Positions 1-9,142 of a stretch of DNA of 17,023 nt are shown here, piece after piece (position 1 is the stretch's first letter; each line of letters starts with the position of its first letter). Both the position numbers and the translations under genes were made by a program. The notes under the pieces are model-generated. The model saw nothing but the letters and a program-made list of their open reading frames with translations, was not told where the DNA came from and did not search any database. The stretch is taken from contig WKLE02004022.1 in NCBI GenBank assembly GCA_014885115.2, positions 1 to 17,023 of the forward strand, in the 5' to 3' direction. Origin of the DNA: Asterionellopsis glacialis (taxonomy: Eukaryota > Bacillariophyta > Plagiogrammaphyceae > Rhaphoneidales > Asterionellopsidaceae).

Positions 1-3000
1 TTGTCGGGGCGAAGGATAATGTTGGAAGTGGTAACGTTCTTTTAGACTATATTCCGCCTACATCGGCACCTTCATTGTCGACTTCACCCTCTCTATCGAC
101 ATCTCCATCATCTCAGCCGACAATATCTTCACGTCCTAGCACATCTTCAGCGCCATCGTTATCGACCCCACCGTCATTGAAACCAAGCATTTCATCGTTC
201 CGAACGCTATCCAGCAGTCCGTCGTTAACTCCCTCCGAATCTAATGCGCAAAGAGCTTTGGCTTCTGAAAATCGATTGAGTAAAAAACTGCATATCATCG
301 ATGGTCGAGTCCCTTTGTTGGCGACAAAGCTTTCTGATACAGGTGGTCACGAGCTTGCATCGATAATTTCCCAACAAAAAATATTACAACGAAGAAGATT
401 GCAGAGCAATATCTTGCGTGCGAGTTTTGAAGAATGTCACTTTCAGGTAAGCAAAAAAAATATGTTTTTTTGTTGATATATTTTTCTAGATAATGAACTA
501 ACAAGAAATTCATTATCAAACTTTCTTTATGCGAAAGAATAACACTTCCACTGATTCACGGAGAGGTCTAATAACGAACGATGGAAGCGAATTGTCAGTA
601 ACAGATTCTTTATTTATTGACAATCGGGTAAGTCTCTAGTTTTTCTGATTCTGGCAGTATTGTGTAGGCTGGATTCCATGGGATTAGTCTTCTTACTTCT
701 TTTGTATATTCAATGTCTGTGAATCTGTTTTGGAATAATTGTACACTTTAGGGTATTCAATACGTAATTGCAAATGTCGGCGGCGAAATGAATCTGACGG
801 ATAACTGCTTTGTAGATAACGTCTTAGATGACAGTACTTCGACGGTGGTTAATTTGGAGGAGGGTACTTTTATTACATCTGGGAATGCAGGAACGTTGGA
901 CGAAGACCTTGTATGTCCATTCTTAGCCGACCATCTGGAGAGTAATATTACTTGCCATGAATATGAAAGCAGTTCATGCTTTTTAATTTCAACTTCTCCA
1001 TCCGTCGCTCCATCTCTGTCTTGCTATAGTGATCTCGTCTCAATAACAAACGAAGAATATTCGCTAACATCTACCGAGAAGGAGCGAACATACGTTCTAT
1101 GCAGCGATACCAGATTTGATGCATACATTCAGGGGTCCCTGTATATAAGATCAAATTCTAGATTTGTCTGTAGTGATGATGGAAGTAGTGACAACAATTG
1201 CGTCATCGCTGGAGGAGAACACCATGTCCTTTCTCCGTTCATAGATTCAGGTGCATTTAATGTGTCATTCACAGGAATAACTTTCGAGGCCGCAAAATCA
1301 TACAATATCGGCCTTGTCAAGCCGGGTTCAGTGAGATTTAGTGACTGTATTTTCAAAGTGAGTTTTTCTCTAGCTTGACTTTTCATTTTGTACCCCAGGA
1401 CGCACCAAGCCTAACCATTGTTTTTTGCTTCTCTTTAGGATAATGTTGGAGGTGGAAATGCTTTCTTAAGTTACAGCATGTCGAGTTTATCGCCATCTAC
1501 TTCGCCAGTACCATCCATATCTGTACTTCCATCTATACCTCCAAATAGTGTACCTGCCATTTCACCCCTGATATCACCATCATTTCCACAAGTCCCTAGT
1601 GATCACCCAAAATTCGTCGACAGCGGTCTAAACGTCGCATTTCAAGATTGCTTTTTTGTGGTAAGAGTATAACTGGCAAAATTTTGGTTCATCGAGCAAT
1701 GACTTTTCTTACATATTCTGTTTGTTTTCAACTTCGTAGAACAATACAATTAGCAACTCACAGATTGGTCTTATCGTGAATGAAGGGCCAGATGCTAGAG
1801 TTGATATTAACTTTACACAATTTATCGACAACCAGGTAAGATGATTTATTATTATGCTATAGATTGATGATGTGAATGCAAGCGAAATTCTCATCCGCCC
1901 CGTATGTCGTGACTTGACTTCTTCTATCTGGCACAGGCACCGGACTTTCTTATTTCTAATACTGCTGGAACAATAGACATTGCTCGATCCTGTTTTTTTG
2001 ATAATTCGGTTGCCGTGGCTCCTGTGGTTAATAAAGATGGCGGAGTTTTCAAGACGGAAATGAATTATGGGATTTTTGACGAAAATCGTTGCTATTGTCA
2101 ATTTTTAGCAGATTTTCAAGAAGGGATCTCTTGTGTTCCATATGATTTGAACGAATGTGCCGTCTTTTTCACTCCGTCCCCCTCCAATGTACCGAGCTCG
2201 GTGCCCTCGAGACTGCCATCTGTAATACCGTCCGGAGCGCCATCAACAATGCCGTCGGTGACGTCAACACCCACCAAATCACCGACAACGTCTCCTATGC
2301 CATCGATTACATCAACACCCACCAAGTCACCGACAACGTCTCCTATGCCATCGATGACATCAAGACCCAGCAAATCACCGACAACATCTCCTATGCCATC
2401 GATAACATCAACACCCACAAAATCACCGACAAAGCCTCCTACGAAAGCGCCAACAGCAGGAGCACCCACGAAGTCACCGACAAAGCCTCCTACGAAAGCT
2501 CCAACAGCGGGTAAACCCACGAAGTCACCGACAAAGCCTCCTACGAAAGCGCCAACAGCCGGAGCACCCACGAAGTCACCGACAAAGCCTCCTACGAAAG
2601 CGCCAACAGCGGGAGCACCCACGAAGTCACCAACAACGTCTCCTATGCCATCAATGACATCAACACCCAGCAAATCACCGACAACGTCTCCTATGCCATC
2701 GATAACATCAACACCCACAAATTCGCCGACAAAGCCTCCTACGAAAGCGCCAACAGTGGGAAAACCTACGAAATCTCCTACGATACCTCCAACGAAGGGA
2801 ACACCGACATATTCTCCCACTAGCTCTGCTACACCCTCCCCAACAAAAAAAGTACCGTCCAAATCACCTACACCCCCCCCTCATGTACCTACTCCAACTC
2901 CATCCAAATTACCGCCGACTCCGCCATTGACACGTGTACCCAGCCTTGCGCCTAGTTCAGAACCAAGTACCCAGCCCAGCGTAACAGGTGTCCCGAGTAA

Positions 3001-3262
3001 AAGTCCAGCTCCAACGATTTCGCCAAGTGCAAGCGCTTCTCCAAGCATCTCCTTACGGCCCACATCATTGCCAACTATTTCATCAATGAGTTATTATGTT
3101 GATCCAAGGACATTAACAGATTGGAACATTGATTTGAAAGATCTCGAGGAATTGTTAGATCCTCAAACGACCACAGCAAATTCAGGCAATACGAATATTA
3201 GGAACAAAAAGCCCTCGAAAAGAAGAAAGAGGGTCATCCCAGCAAACAATCAACATTCTTAA
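1..3262 (+). CDS. Secreted beta-helix repeat protein with PT-rich tail (5' partial, six exons visible)
   Basis: Exons inferred from conserved GT-AG borders and repeat alignment: <1-446, 538-627, 752-1357, 1439-1660, 1740-1835 and 1937-3262 (TAA). All five introns (79-124 bp) lie in phase 0. The exons form a repeating three-exon module. Exons 1 and 4 begin with DNVGxGN and carry a Ser/Pro loop, exons 2 and 5 encode about 30 residues ending FIDN, and exons 3 and 6 have a CF.DN strand followed by C.FLAD and C..Y. This spacing of short beta-strand repeats with paired cysteines resembles right-handed parallel beta-helix (pectin-lyase-like) surface proteins. The second half of exon 3 (TYVLCSDT, GSSDNNCVIAGG) looks like the cap of a new helix. 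Exon 6 continues into a PT/PS-rich stretch of about 300 residues and ends in a basic tail (KKPSKRRKR) without a membrane segment. The start and any signal peptide lie outside the window. Function is unknown; a cell-wall or adhesive role is inference. Confidence 0.82.
2273..2806 (+). repeat. Two-type tandem repeat encoding the PT-rich linker
   Basis: The exon contains two in-frame repeat units. Unit A is 48 bp and encodes TKSPTTSPMPSITSTP; unit B is 51 bp and encodes TKSPTKPPTKAPTAGAP. They occur in the order A A A B B B B A A B, then a shortened B-like unit: A 2273-2416, B 2417-2620, A 2621-2716, B 2717-2767, degenerate B 2768-2806. Copies are nearly identical at the DNA level, which suggests recent expansion by unequal exchange or slippage. 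The Thr/Ser/Pro composition suggests an extended, O-glycosylated stalk. Confidence 0.93.
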
Positions 3263-3357
3263 ACATTTTAGAGAATAGTGATAAGATAATGGCCATCGAT
3301 TCTTAGTTTTGCATGGTTAACTTTTCACACTGATTGTGGACAAACTTTGTTGCAGCT

Positions 3358-3363
3358 AATAAA
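3358..3363 (+). promoter_or_regulatory. Possible polyadenylation hexamer of the beta-helix gene
   Basis: AATAAA lies about 96 bp after the stop codon at 3262. The hexamer is not a strict signal in diatoms and could be chance in AT-rich sequence. Confidence 0.3.
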
Positions 3364-3442
3364 GTATAGATTACCCCTAAAAATTGCTGCGCACACTAAA
3401 AGCCATTGGTATGATTAAACTGCCACTTGATTCCCCCCTAAC

Positions 3443-4414
3443 TTGCAAAAGAATATTTTTTGTTGCCTTACCCAGTTCGATTTAATTAACGCCCCGATCA
3501 AATCTTAGCGAACACAAACTCTTGCCAATTCTATCTGCTGTCGAACTTAAGTTCACCATCATGAGAGCTTTGCCTTCTCCCTTTAAACAGTCTTGAAGTA
3601 GATACGTGAGTTTAGAGTTCCGATACGGAACGTGAGCTGCTCCACTGCCCAAGGCTCGAAAACAATGACCAAGGGTACTGAGGCTTTTGTTGATGGCCTG
3701 AGTCTCTTTTAATCGCTTCTTTCTATCCCCTGTGGTCTAGTCGTGCCCGCTGCGACTTGATCGTTCGCTTCCAGACAAATCGCAGATATTTAGGGCTCCA
3801 CAAATCATAGCCCCGCTATCGCTGTTGGTCCCAAGCAATTCAAGTATAGAGACAGAATGAGACCGTGAACTATCATCATTCATATCTATGGTAGCCACAG
3901 ATCTATTTCTTGCAGCAGTCGATACAAGTGCTCGAAGCTGTTGGAGTCCTTTTGATTTATCCGATGAATTTTTCCCCCCTTCTTAACGCCCTTAACAATT
4001 ATCCGTCCACTGGTATCATTTCTTATGGATAATTTAGGAGGTTCTCACATACGCCCACCCCCATTATCTTCCACGTTTGGCGTAATGAGTAGATAATGTA
4101 GTTCCTTATTTTTAAATTTCAAAGAAACTTGCATTCAAGATGAATTCCCCATGTTGACTTTTGAGCGACATAGTATGCGATAGAATCTGCTGGGCGGCTC
4201 TAGGTATAATACCTCTCATCTCCCCAAGTCCGCTTCCTTGCATTGTATGCGTCTTGCCACTGCTACTTTGTCCATATGCAAAAAGGCACACACGGTATCC
4301 GACCATGGCACTTTGAACGAACTCTGAAATTTCATCAAAGACAGTTTCTTGGGAAGCCGACGGCGTAAACACCTTGTCAAACTTAAACTCTTCTTGCTCA
4401 TATTTTCCAGTCTC
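3443..4414 (-). pseudogene. Kinesin motor-domain pseudogene (kinesin-14-like, N-terminally truncated)
   Basis: Reading the minus strand from 4414 downward gives consecutive kinesin motor motifs. These are FKFDKVFTPSASQETVF, the nucleotide-binding loop AYGQSSSGKTHTM (near 4240-4280), switch I NDDSSRSHS (near 3855-3883), switch II DLSGSER (near 3760-3785), [27 protein letters not shown], and a terminal LRFDRGVN followed by IELGKATKN. The ending resembles the motor-neck end of C-terminal (kinesin-14) motors, a tentative class call. The frame is broken. It shifts after FFEI near 4110 and shifts back at a six-C run (3974-3979). In-frame stops fall at TGA 4045-4047, TAG 3737-3739 and TAA 3482-3484. 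The first motor strand and any stalk are missing, and a stop (4415-4417) precedes the recognisable part. Introns could explain one break at most. Confidence 0.88.
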
Positions 4415-4655
4415 CTATAGTTTTTTCTCTACAGAAAGATGATGACTGATATTGACGTATCCTAGTCCATATGGTAGATGATTGTTGATGAAGGCCTAAA
4501 TTATGAGAGGATAACGTGAGTAGCAATCATGCACAAAATAAAATATTGGGTCCAACGGTAACTGCCGTTAATGAGACTTATTATTCGTGTGTAACTGGAA
4601 GGTTAGAATTTAGTTGATGTAGTCCTACCCGTACGTACCTTTTGAAAGGTAAGGT

Positions 4656-4670
4656 ACTACCAGGTAGTCT
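4656..4670. repeat. Palindromic word ACTACCAGGTAGTCT, copy 1
   Basis: The first 13 bases are a perfect odd-centred palindrome. The same 15 bases recur at 16591-16605 in another intergenic tract, and the core TACCAGGTAG/CTACCTGGTA recurs at 14221-14230, 16726-16735, 16765-16774 and 16826-16835. Confidence 0.8.
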
Positions 4671-4763
4671 ACAGTACAGGTAGAATGTTCTTTCGAATAT
4701 TTACCTACACCGATATAGTATCGGTCTTCGGGCAGAAATCTGTGTGAAAAGGAGCCAAATGAC

Positions 4764-4781
4764 GTGAGATCGACGTCTCAC
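4764..4781. repeat. Inverted repeat GTGAGA/TCTCAC
   Basis: Six-base arms flank a six-base spacer (TCGACG), overlapping a TGACGT word. It could be a transcription-factor site or chance. It lies downstream of TMTC, with no intact gene starting nearby. Confidence 0.3.
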
Positions 4782-5197
4782 CCTTCTCATAACTCATGTA
4801 CTGTAATATTTGTGATCACCCGTGGATTGTCCCGGAAAAATAATATTTCGTTTTTGCTTTCAAACTTTGAAGAATCACTCTTCTCTGCTAAAAGACTACA
4901 GCCCACGATCGGGTTCGGGTAATTGTAAATTTGAAATTGCTTATTGTAAGCTTGGAAAAGTTAAATGACTACATAGGTACTTATACAAAGGTACTGTAGT
5001 GTGCAGCATAGCTCAAGTAAAGGCAGTAACGTATTTTCAGACTTTCGCCTTTGAAATTATTATTTACTATCGCACGTCTAAAGAGGATAGATCCCTATTG
5101 TTAGGACTACAATGTATATGTTTAAAGAGGTGAAAAAATCTCGTTTAAAAGCATGAGCAACGACTTGGGCAAATTGACACCACCTTACGTTTCTCTC

Positions 5198-7378
5198 TCA
5201 TGAAGTGGAAGTGGTTTTCTCTTTTTTCGCCTTTGCTGCTTCCGCCGCTTCACTTCGCTTCCTCCTTTTCACGATATCCTCAAGGATTGCGTTAACTGAT
5301 GGATTATTAGGATTGATCTTGGTTGTCTTTAGAAATACTTCTTCAGCCTGATCAAGCCGTTTAGTCATGTAATATATTTTTCCAAGATTTTCAAGATCCT
5401 CTATAGGTGTTTCCTTGTACAAGGCTTTTTTTCCATCAACACACTTTTCGGTGTACCCCAAACTTTCTTCCCATGATTGAGTTCTTGCTAAGATTTGACC
5501 CAAACCACAAACAGCGTTATGTGCATCAGGTACACCCTCTTTAGCTGCTTCTTCCAAACTTTTCAGATACCATTCCTTGGCTTCATCAAATTTCTGTTCA
5601 CGTGATGTTAAATACCCTCTTGCAATGTATACCTCATGATCGAACTTTTTCCGTGTTGGTCGTTTGCTGATGACCTGTATAGCCTCGTCAAGGAGTTCAT
5701 AGGCTGTTTGATAATCATTCTTGTAAATTGCTGTAGATTTGGCATAACACATTAAATTCTCAATGTTTGCAGGGTATACTTTATAATTTCCATCAGCAAC
5801 CTCCCAAGCTTGTTTATAATCATTATCCGTGTATAACGTCTTACAAAAAGCTGCCGCAATCTTGACGTTATTTGGATTGACGTGATAATCAGCCTCAAAC
5901 AGTGTTTCATTCGAATTCCATTCAATATTCCTACTCAATATCTTTTGAGTAAAAACACTCAATAACGCAACAAACATAACTGCGATTGGAAACAGTCGAG
6001 ACGATGAAGATGGTGCTGTTGACCGCTTGGATGATGACAAAGATTTCCTTCCAATGATGGTGGTACTCAATTTTTCCAATCCAACACCAACGATCATAGC
6101 ATACCCAAGAGAAGGCATGTAAAGCAACCGTTCAGCAAGGACAGTCCCGACAGGAAGTATATGAGATGCAGGAAGTAAAGGGCCAAATACCCAAGCAAGT
6201 CCAATCAAGATTCGCCCATCACGGCTGTGACGAGCTTGGACCAGTCCAATACGAATAAGACACAACATCAGCCCAAGCCAAACTAAGGTAAACACATTCC
6301 TTGGATCTGTCATGGATGTTATAATAGGGATAATGTTGAAACCATAATCTGACAACAGATTGAAGGGATATACAAGTCTCCAAAAATAAAATGCTTGGAT
6401 GTATACAGCAGTCACAAACACATCAAAGCTGTTGTTATGATAAAGGATAGGATTACTGTAGAAATCAGCACGTACGGCAAAGGTCTTTCCATTGATAACT
6501 TGACGAAAAGTAAGATACAATATACCTGTTAGTGCAAGCATAATAAATCGAAGAATGGATGGTTGTAATTGTTGTGTAAGATTTTTATCTTTCGAACCAA
6601 TTGCTGGTATCCAGATATTTGCAATTTCACTTGCGCCACATATAGCTAGAACCATGAGACCAGTTTCTTTAAACAAGGAAGATGTAAAGGCAACCGCACA
6701 GCACGCCATAAAAAATAGTCTTCTACCAGAAGCACTCGTGGATGACAGGCATTTTTGATGACAAAAAAATGCTAGAAATGCTACCATAGCACCAAGGATT
6801 TCTGCACGTCCAACGACGTTGGCAACTACCTCCGTATGAATGGGATGGAAGGTAAATAACAGTGAAGATACCCAAAAATAGGTTGGTGGTGATGATGATA
6901 TATTTTCCTTCTTAGAGTATGAACCACCAAGTACTACAACTGCGCCCAGAACTGCAATGGCATTATAAATATTATTCCAAACATGCCAGCTTACTGGTTC
7001 AGTTCCATGCATCCATGCATTGAGACGAAAGGCAATCACTGTCAACGGACGGTATGATTTGTGAGACATAGAACTAGAAAGACGGGTTCCCCAAAAATCA
7101 TTTTGAAAGACTTCTGTAAGAGACGTATATCCTAAAGCATCACGATTCCTTAGAATACCCACACGGTCATCGTATGCCCAAAGGTTCGTATGAGTATTCC
7201 AATACAAGGCTATAGACACAACAGAACAAAGTAAACCAAGGTGTATCTGATGATTCTTCGATCTACTACTTGTAGTCATAACATCCTTTTCCCAATCGTC
7301 ATCGTTGTCATTTTTCACGCCATTATTTTGACGTTTCTGCTTCTGTTGGTTTTGCTTCTTTCGTTGTTTCGTTGGCAT
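5198..7378 (-). CDS. TMTC-family O-mannosyltransferase (polytopic membrane protein with TPR repeats)
   Basis: An intronless 726-residue protein. A Lys/Gln-rich cytosolic N-terminus precedes the first membrane segment (about 47-61). It is followed by the lumenal acidic pair YDDRVGI (Asp70-Asp71) and NDFWGTRL with SHKSYRPLTV (93-114), a hallmark of the family. HPIHTEVVANVVGRAE (178-193) and VLAERLLYMPSLGY (413-426) are further TMTC signatures, and the intervening hydrophobic segments fit a GT-C membrane fold with the DUF1736 region. From about 485 onward the protein is soluble and helical, with TPR-like repeats (TAYELLDEAI, FDEAKEWYLKSLEEA, LDQAEEVFLKTTKINPNNP) and a charged Lys/Ala/Glu tail. 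Animal TMTC enzymes transfer mannose from dolichyl-phosphate-mannose to Ser/Thr in the ER lumen; the same role here is inferred. The first Met (MPTKQRKK) is taken as start because no longer frame exists. The gene is divergent from the hydrolase at 7875. Confidence 0.93.
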   Translation of the reverse strand: MPTKQRKKQNQQKQKRQNNGVKNDNDDDWEKDVMTTSSRSKNHQIHLGLLCSVVSIALYWNTHTNLWAYDDRVGILRNRDALGYTSLTEVFQNDFWGTRLSSSMSHKSYRPLTVIAFRLNAWMHGTEPVSWHVWNNIYNAIAVLGAVVVLGGSYSKKENISSSPPTYFWVSSLLFTFHPIHTEVVANVVGRAEILGAMVAFLAFFCHQKCLSSTSASGRRLFFMACCAVAFTSSLFKETGLMVLAICGASEIANIWIPAIGSKDKNLTQQLQPSILRFIMLALTGILYLTFRQVINGKTFAVRADFYSNPILYHNNSFDVFVTAVYIQAFYFWRLVYPFNLLSDYGFNIIPIITSMTDPRNVFTLVWLGLMLCLIRIGLVQARHSRDGRILIGLAWVFGPLLPASHILPVGTVLAERLLYMPSLGYAMIVGVGLEKLSTTIIGRKSLSSSKRSTAPSSSSRLFPIAVMFVALLSVFTQKILSRNIEWNSNETLFEADYHVNPNNVKIAAAFCKTLYTDNDYKQAWEVADGNYKVYPANIENLMCYAKSTAIYKNDYQTAYELLDEAIQVISKRPTRKKFDHEVYIARGYLTSREQKFDEAKEWYLKSLEEAAKEGVPDAHNAVCGLGQILARTQSWEESLGYTEKCVDGKKALYKETPIEDLENLGKIYYMTKRLDQAEEVFLKTTKINPNNPSVNAILEDIVKRRKRSEAAEAAKAKKEKTTSTS

Positions 7379-7874
7379 TGTGAACAGGGGAAAATATGCC
7401 TCTGTTTGCTATCTGTCAGAGCGAAGCAAGGGTGGAACAGGAAAGTGTGAAAGGGCGAACAACAAAAAATTACAAGAAAGATACTTGTATTAAATACCTG
7501 CTATTATTGGATATAAAACAATTTCTTTTAGATTTGGCGAGCACTAGAGTCGAATGAGTCGAACTTTCATCGCACAGCAAACATGATTACCGTCGAGCAC
7601 CGTCTCTCTAGTAGAGAGTCTACGATTAGACTGACTGGCACGCTGACATCTCAAACACCCCGAAAACAGCACTGGGAAAAAATCTGTCCAAACACACTTT
7701 CTGTCCAAAATTCGAAAAGTCAGGGGACAGAAAGAACAACTCTAGTGTACACAGTAAGCTTACCAGTAACTTACACCACCATGTCTGTGAGAACATCAAA
7801 AGTTAACTCGTGTTTTGCTATTCTACTAGATAGATTAATTATTAGCGAGAAGGCTTTTCCAAACATTTTCAACA
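7379..7874. other. Divergent intergenic region between TMTC and hydrolase
   Basis: About 496 bp separate two divergent start codons, so it probably holds both promoters. A TATAAAA word lies at 7512-7518 and a perfect odd-centred palindrome CTCTCTA-G-TAGAGAG at 7604-7618. An open frame at 7583-7894 has no recognisable protein features and overlaps the hydrolase start, so I do not call it. Confidence 0.5.
7604..7618. repeat. Perfect 15-base palindrome CTCTCTAGTAGAGAG
   Basis: Seven-base arms flank a single G in the TMTC/hydrolase divergent spacer. The CTCTCTA/TAGAGAG wording resembles palindromes at 16653-16676. It may be a dyad binding site or part of the same low-complexity family. Confidence 0.55.
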
Positions 7875-9116
7875 ATGATGGATCATGGAAATGATGACCA
7901 TAATATTATAGACGGAGTGGCATGGTGCGATCCACTTCTTACAGAAGAAAAAGAAGAAAATATTGAGAAGAACAAACATAATCATGATTCTCCTGCCAAT
8001 ACGAGACGAAACTGCCTCGAAACATCATTTCGATGTTTTTGTCTCCCTTTTGCGGTTCTTACAAGTTGTATAACAGGTTGTTTGTGTTCTAGAATTTTTT
8101 ATGCTAACAAACCTTCTCAATGGACATGGAAGCTTACAGTGGCTATTACAACCATGCGTGCCATTACGAACAATATTATTCGTAAAATATCTGTTATCCG
8201 ATGTATCACAGATAGATCAATCCCGACTTGGTTACCCTCACTTCCATCCGGAATTCGTGTAATTCTCCAACAGAAAGATACTACAACAAATGATGGTTGT
8301 CCTGTAGCTGGAGAATGGATCTTACCATCGTCTCATCTCCAAAGCAGTAATAGCCAATTAAGGATAAACGAAGGTATTCCGACCAACAACATTCTTTCTC
8401 GAATTATATTATATCTTCATGGTGGAGGCTTTGCATTATGTACACCGGGTACACATCGTGGTATTACCATGAGACTTGCCAACAAATGTAAAAGCGCCGT
8501 TTATGTTCCTGATTATTGTCGTCCACCTGAACACCCATATCCTGAACCCATTGATGATTGTGTAGCTACGTACAAGTGGTTACTCCGTTTTGTAGTGGAT
8601 GGAGATCCCAAACGCATTGTAGTAGGAGGCGATAGTGCTGGTGGTGCTCTGGCTATTTTGATGTTTCAAAAACTTAATGAACAAAATATAGGTCTACCCG
8701 GAGGTGCATTATTACTTTCACCATGGTTAGATCTTGAAGATAGGACTAGTTCAAGTTGGGAAGAAAATAGAGACTTTGATTACTTGTCATCTGAATTAGC
8801 GCATTTATTCGCTCTATCATTTGTAAAGAATGATGAAAGTCTACTTGGGATGGCATCAGCAACAAATCAGAATTTGACCAATGTTCCACCTCTTTTTGTC
8901 ATGTGTGGAGACAAAGAACTTTTACGTGACCAAGTCATTACCTTTATTGAAAAAGCTACAGAGGCAGGAGTTGATGTCGAACGTCACATTGAGGCAGGAA
9001 TGGTTCATGCTTTTGTGGCTGCATTTGGTGAAATATTAGACAAGGAAATACTTGATCAATGGATCGAGAGTATGGCTAATTTTATCGATAGGGTTACTGC
9101 CAGTAACGATTCGTAG
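7875..9116 (+). CDS. Membrane-anchored alpha/beta hydrolase, hormone-sensitive-lipase family
   Basis: An intronless 413-residue protein. The HSL-family oxyanion motif HGGG starts at His182, in a context (LYLHGGGFALCTPGTHRG) typical of arylacetamide-deacetylase/HSL esterases. The nucleophile elbow is GDSAGG with Ser254, and the remaining triad residues are probably Asp346 (MCGDKELLRDQ) and His378 (GMVHAFV). All three are in the expected order and spacing, so the enzyme appears intact. Residues 1-46 are charged and acidic. Residues about 48-75 form a Cys-rich hydrophobic segment that probably anchors the enzyme in a membrane. The substrate cannot be told; the family cleaves short-chain or lipid esters, and diacylglycerol or xenobiotic esters are possible. 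The start is the first of two adjacent ATGs. Adjacent ATG at 7878 would change the product by one residue. Confidence 0.9.
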   Translation: MMDHGNDDHNIIDGVAWCDPLLTEEKEENIEKNKHNHDSPANTRRNCLETSFRCFCLPFAVLTSCITGCLCSRIFYANKPSQWTWKLTVAITTMRAITNNIIRKISVIRCITDRSIPTWLPSLPSGIRVILQQKDTTTNDGCPVAGEWILPSSHLQSSNSQLRINEGIPTNNILSRIILYLHGGGFALCTPGTHRGITMRLANKCKSAVYVPDYCRPPEHPYPEPIDDCVATYKWLLRFVVDGDPKRIVVGGDSAGGALAILMFQKLNEQNIGLPGGALLLSPWLDLEDRTSSSWEENRDFDYLSSELAHLFALSFVKNDESLLGMASATNQNLTNVPPLFVMCGDKELLRDQVITFIEKATEAGVDVERHIEAGMVHAFVAAFGEILDKEILDQWIESMANFIDRVTASNDS

Positions 9117-9142
9117 AAAGCGGAACGGATCACACCAAAATA

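Larger units (their letters stand above)
4418..5197. other. Gene-free interval with short palindromes
   Basis: No coding region is supported here. It lies between the 3' end of the TMTC gene and the decayed 5' end of the kinesin pseudogene. It holds a palindrome-rich patch at 4620-4690, including ACTACCAGGTAGT (4656-4668) and the arms ACCTTT/AAAGGT. It also holds an inverted repeat GTGAGA-(6)-TCTCAC at 4764-4781 next to a TGACGT word (4760-4765). The rest is AT-rich and featureless. Confidence 0.6.

Noticed and set aside
2155..2514. A 119-codon plus-strand frame within the PT repeat
   Set aside because: It is kept open by the repeat period in a second frame of the real exon; NTHQITDNVSYAID is a frame shadow.
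4020..4060. Intron to explain the TGA stop in the kinesin relic
   Set aside because: A GTATGT word precedes the stop, but the only nearby acceptor would give an intron of about 30 bp, and the other stops and frameshifts remain.
7583..7894. A 103-codon plus-strand open frame upstream of the hydrolase
   Set aside because: Composition is not protein-like, no motif is recognised, and it overlaps the strong hydrolase start in another frame.
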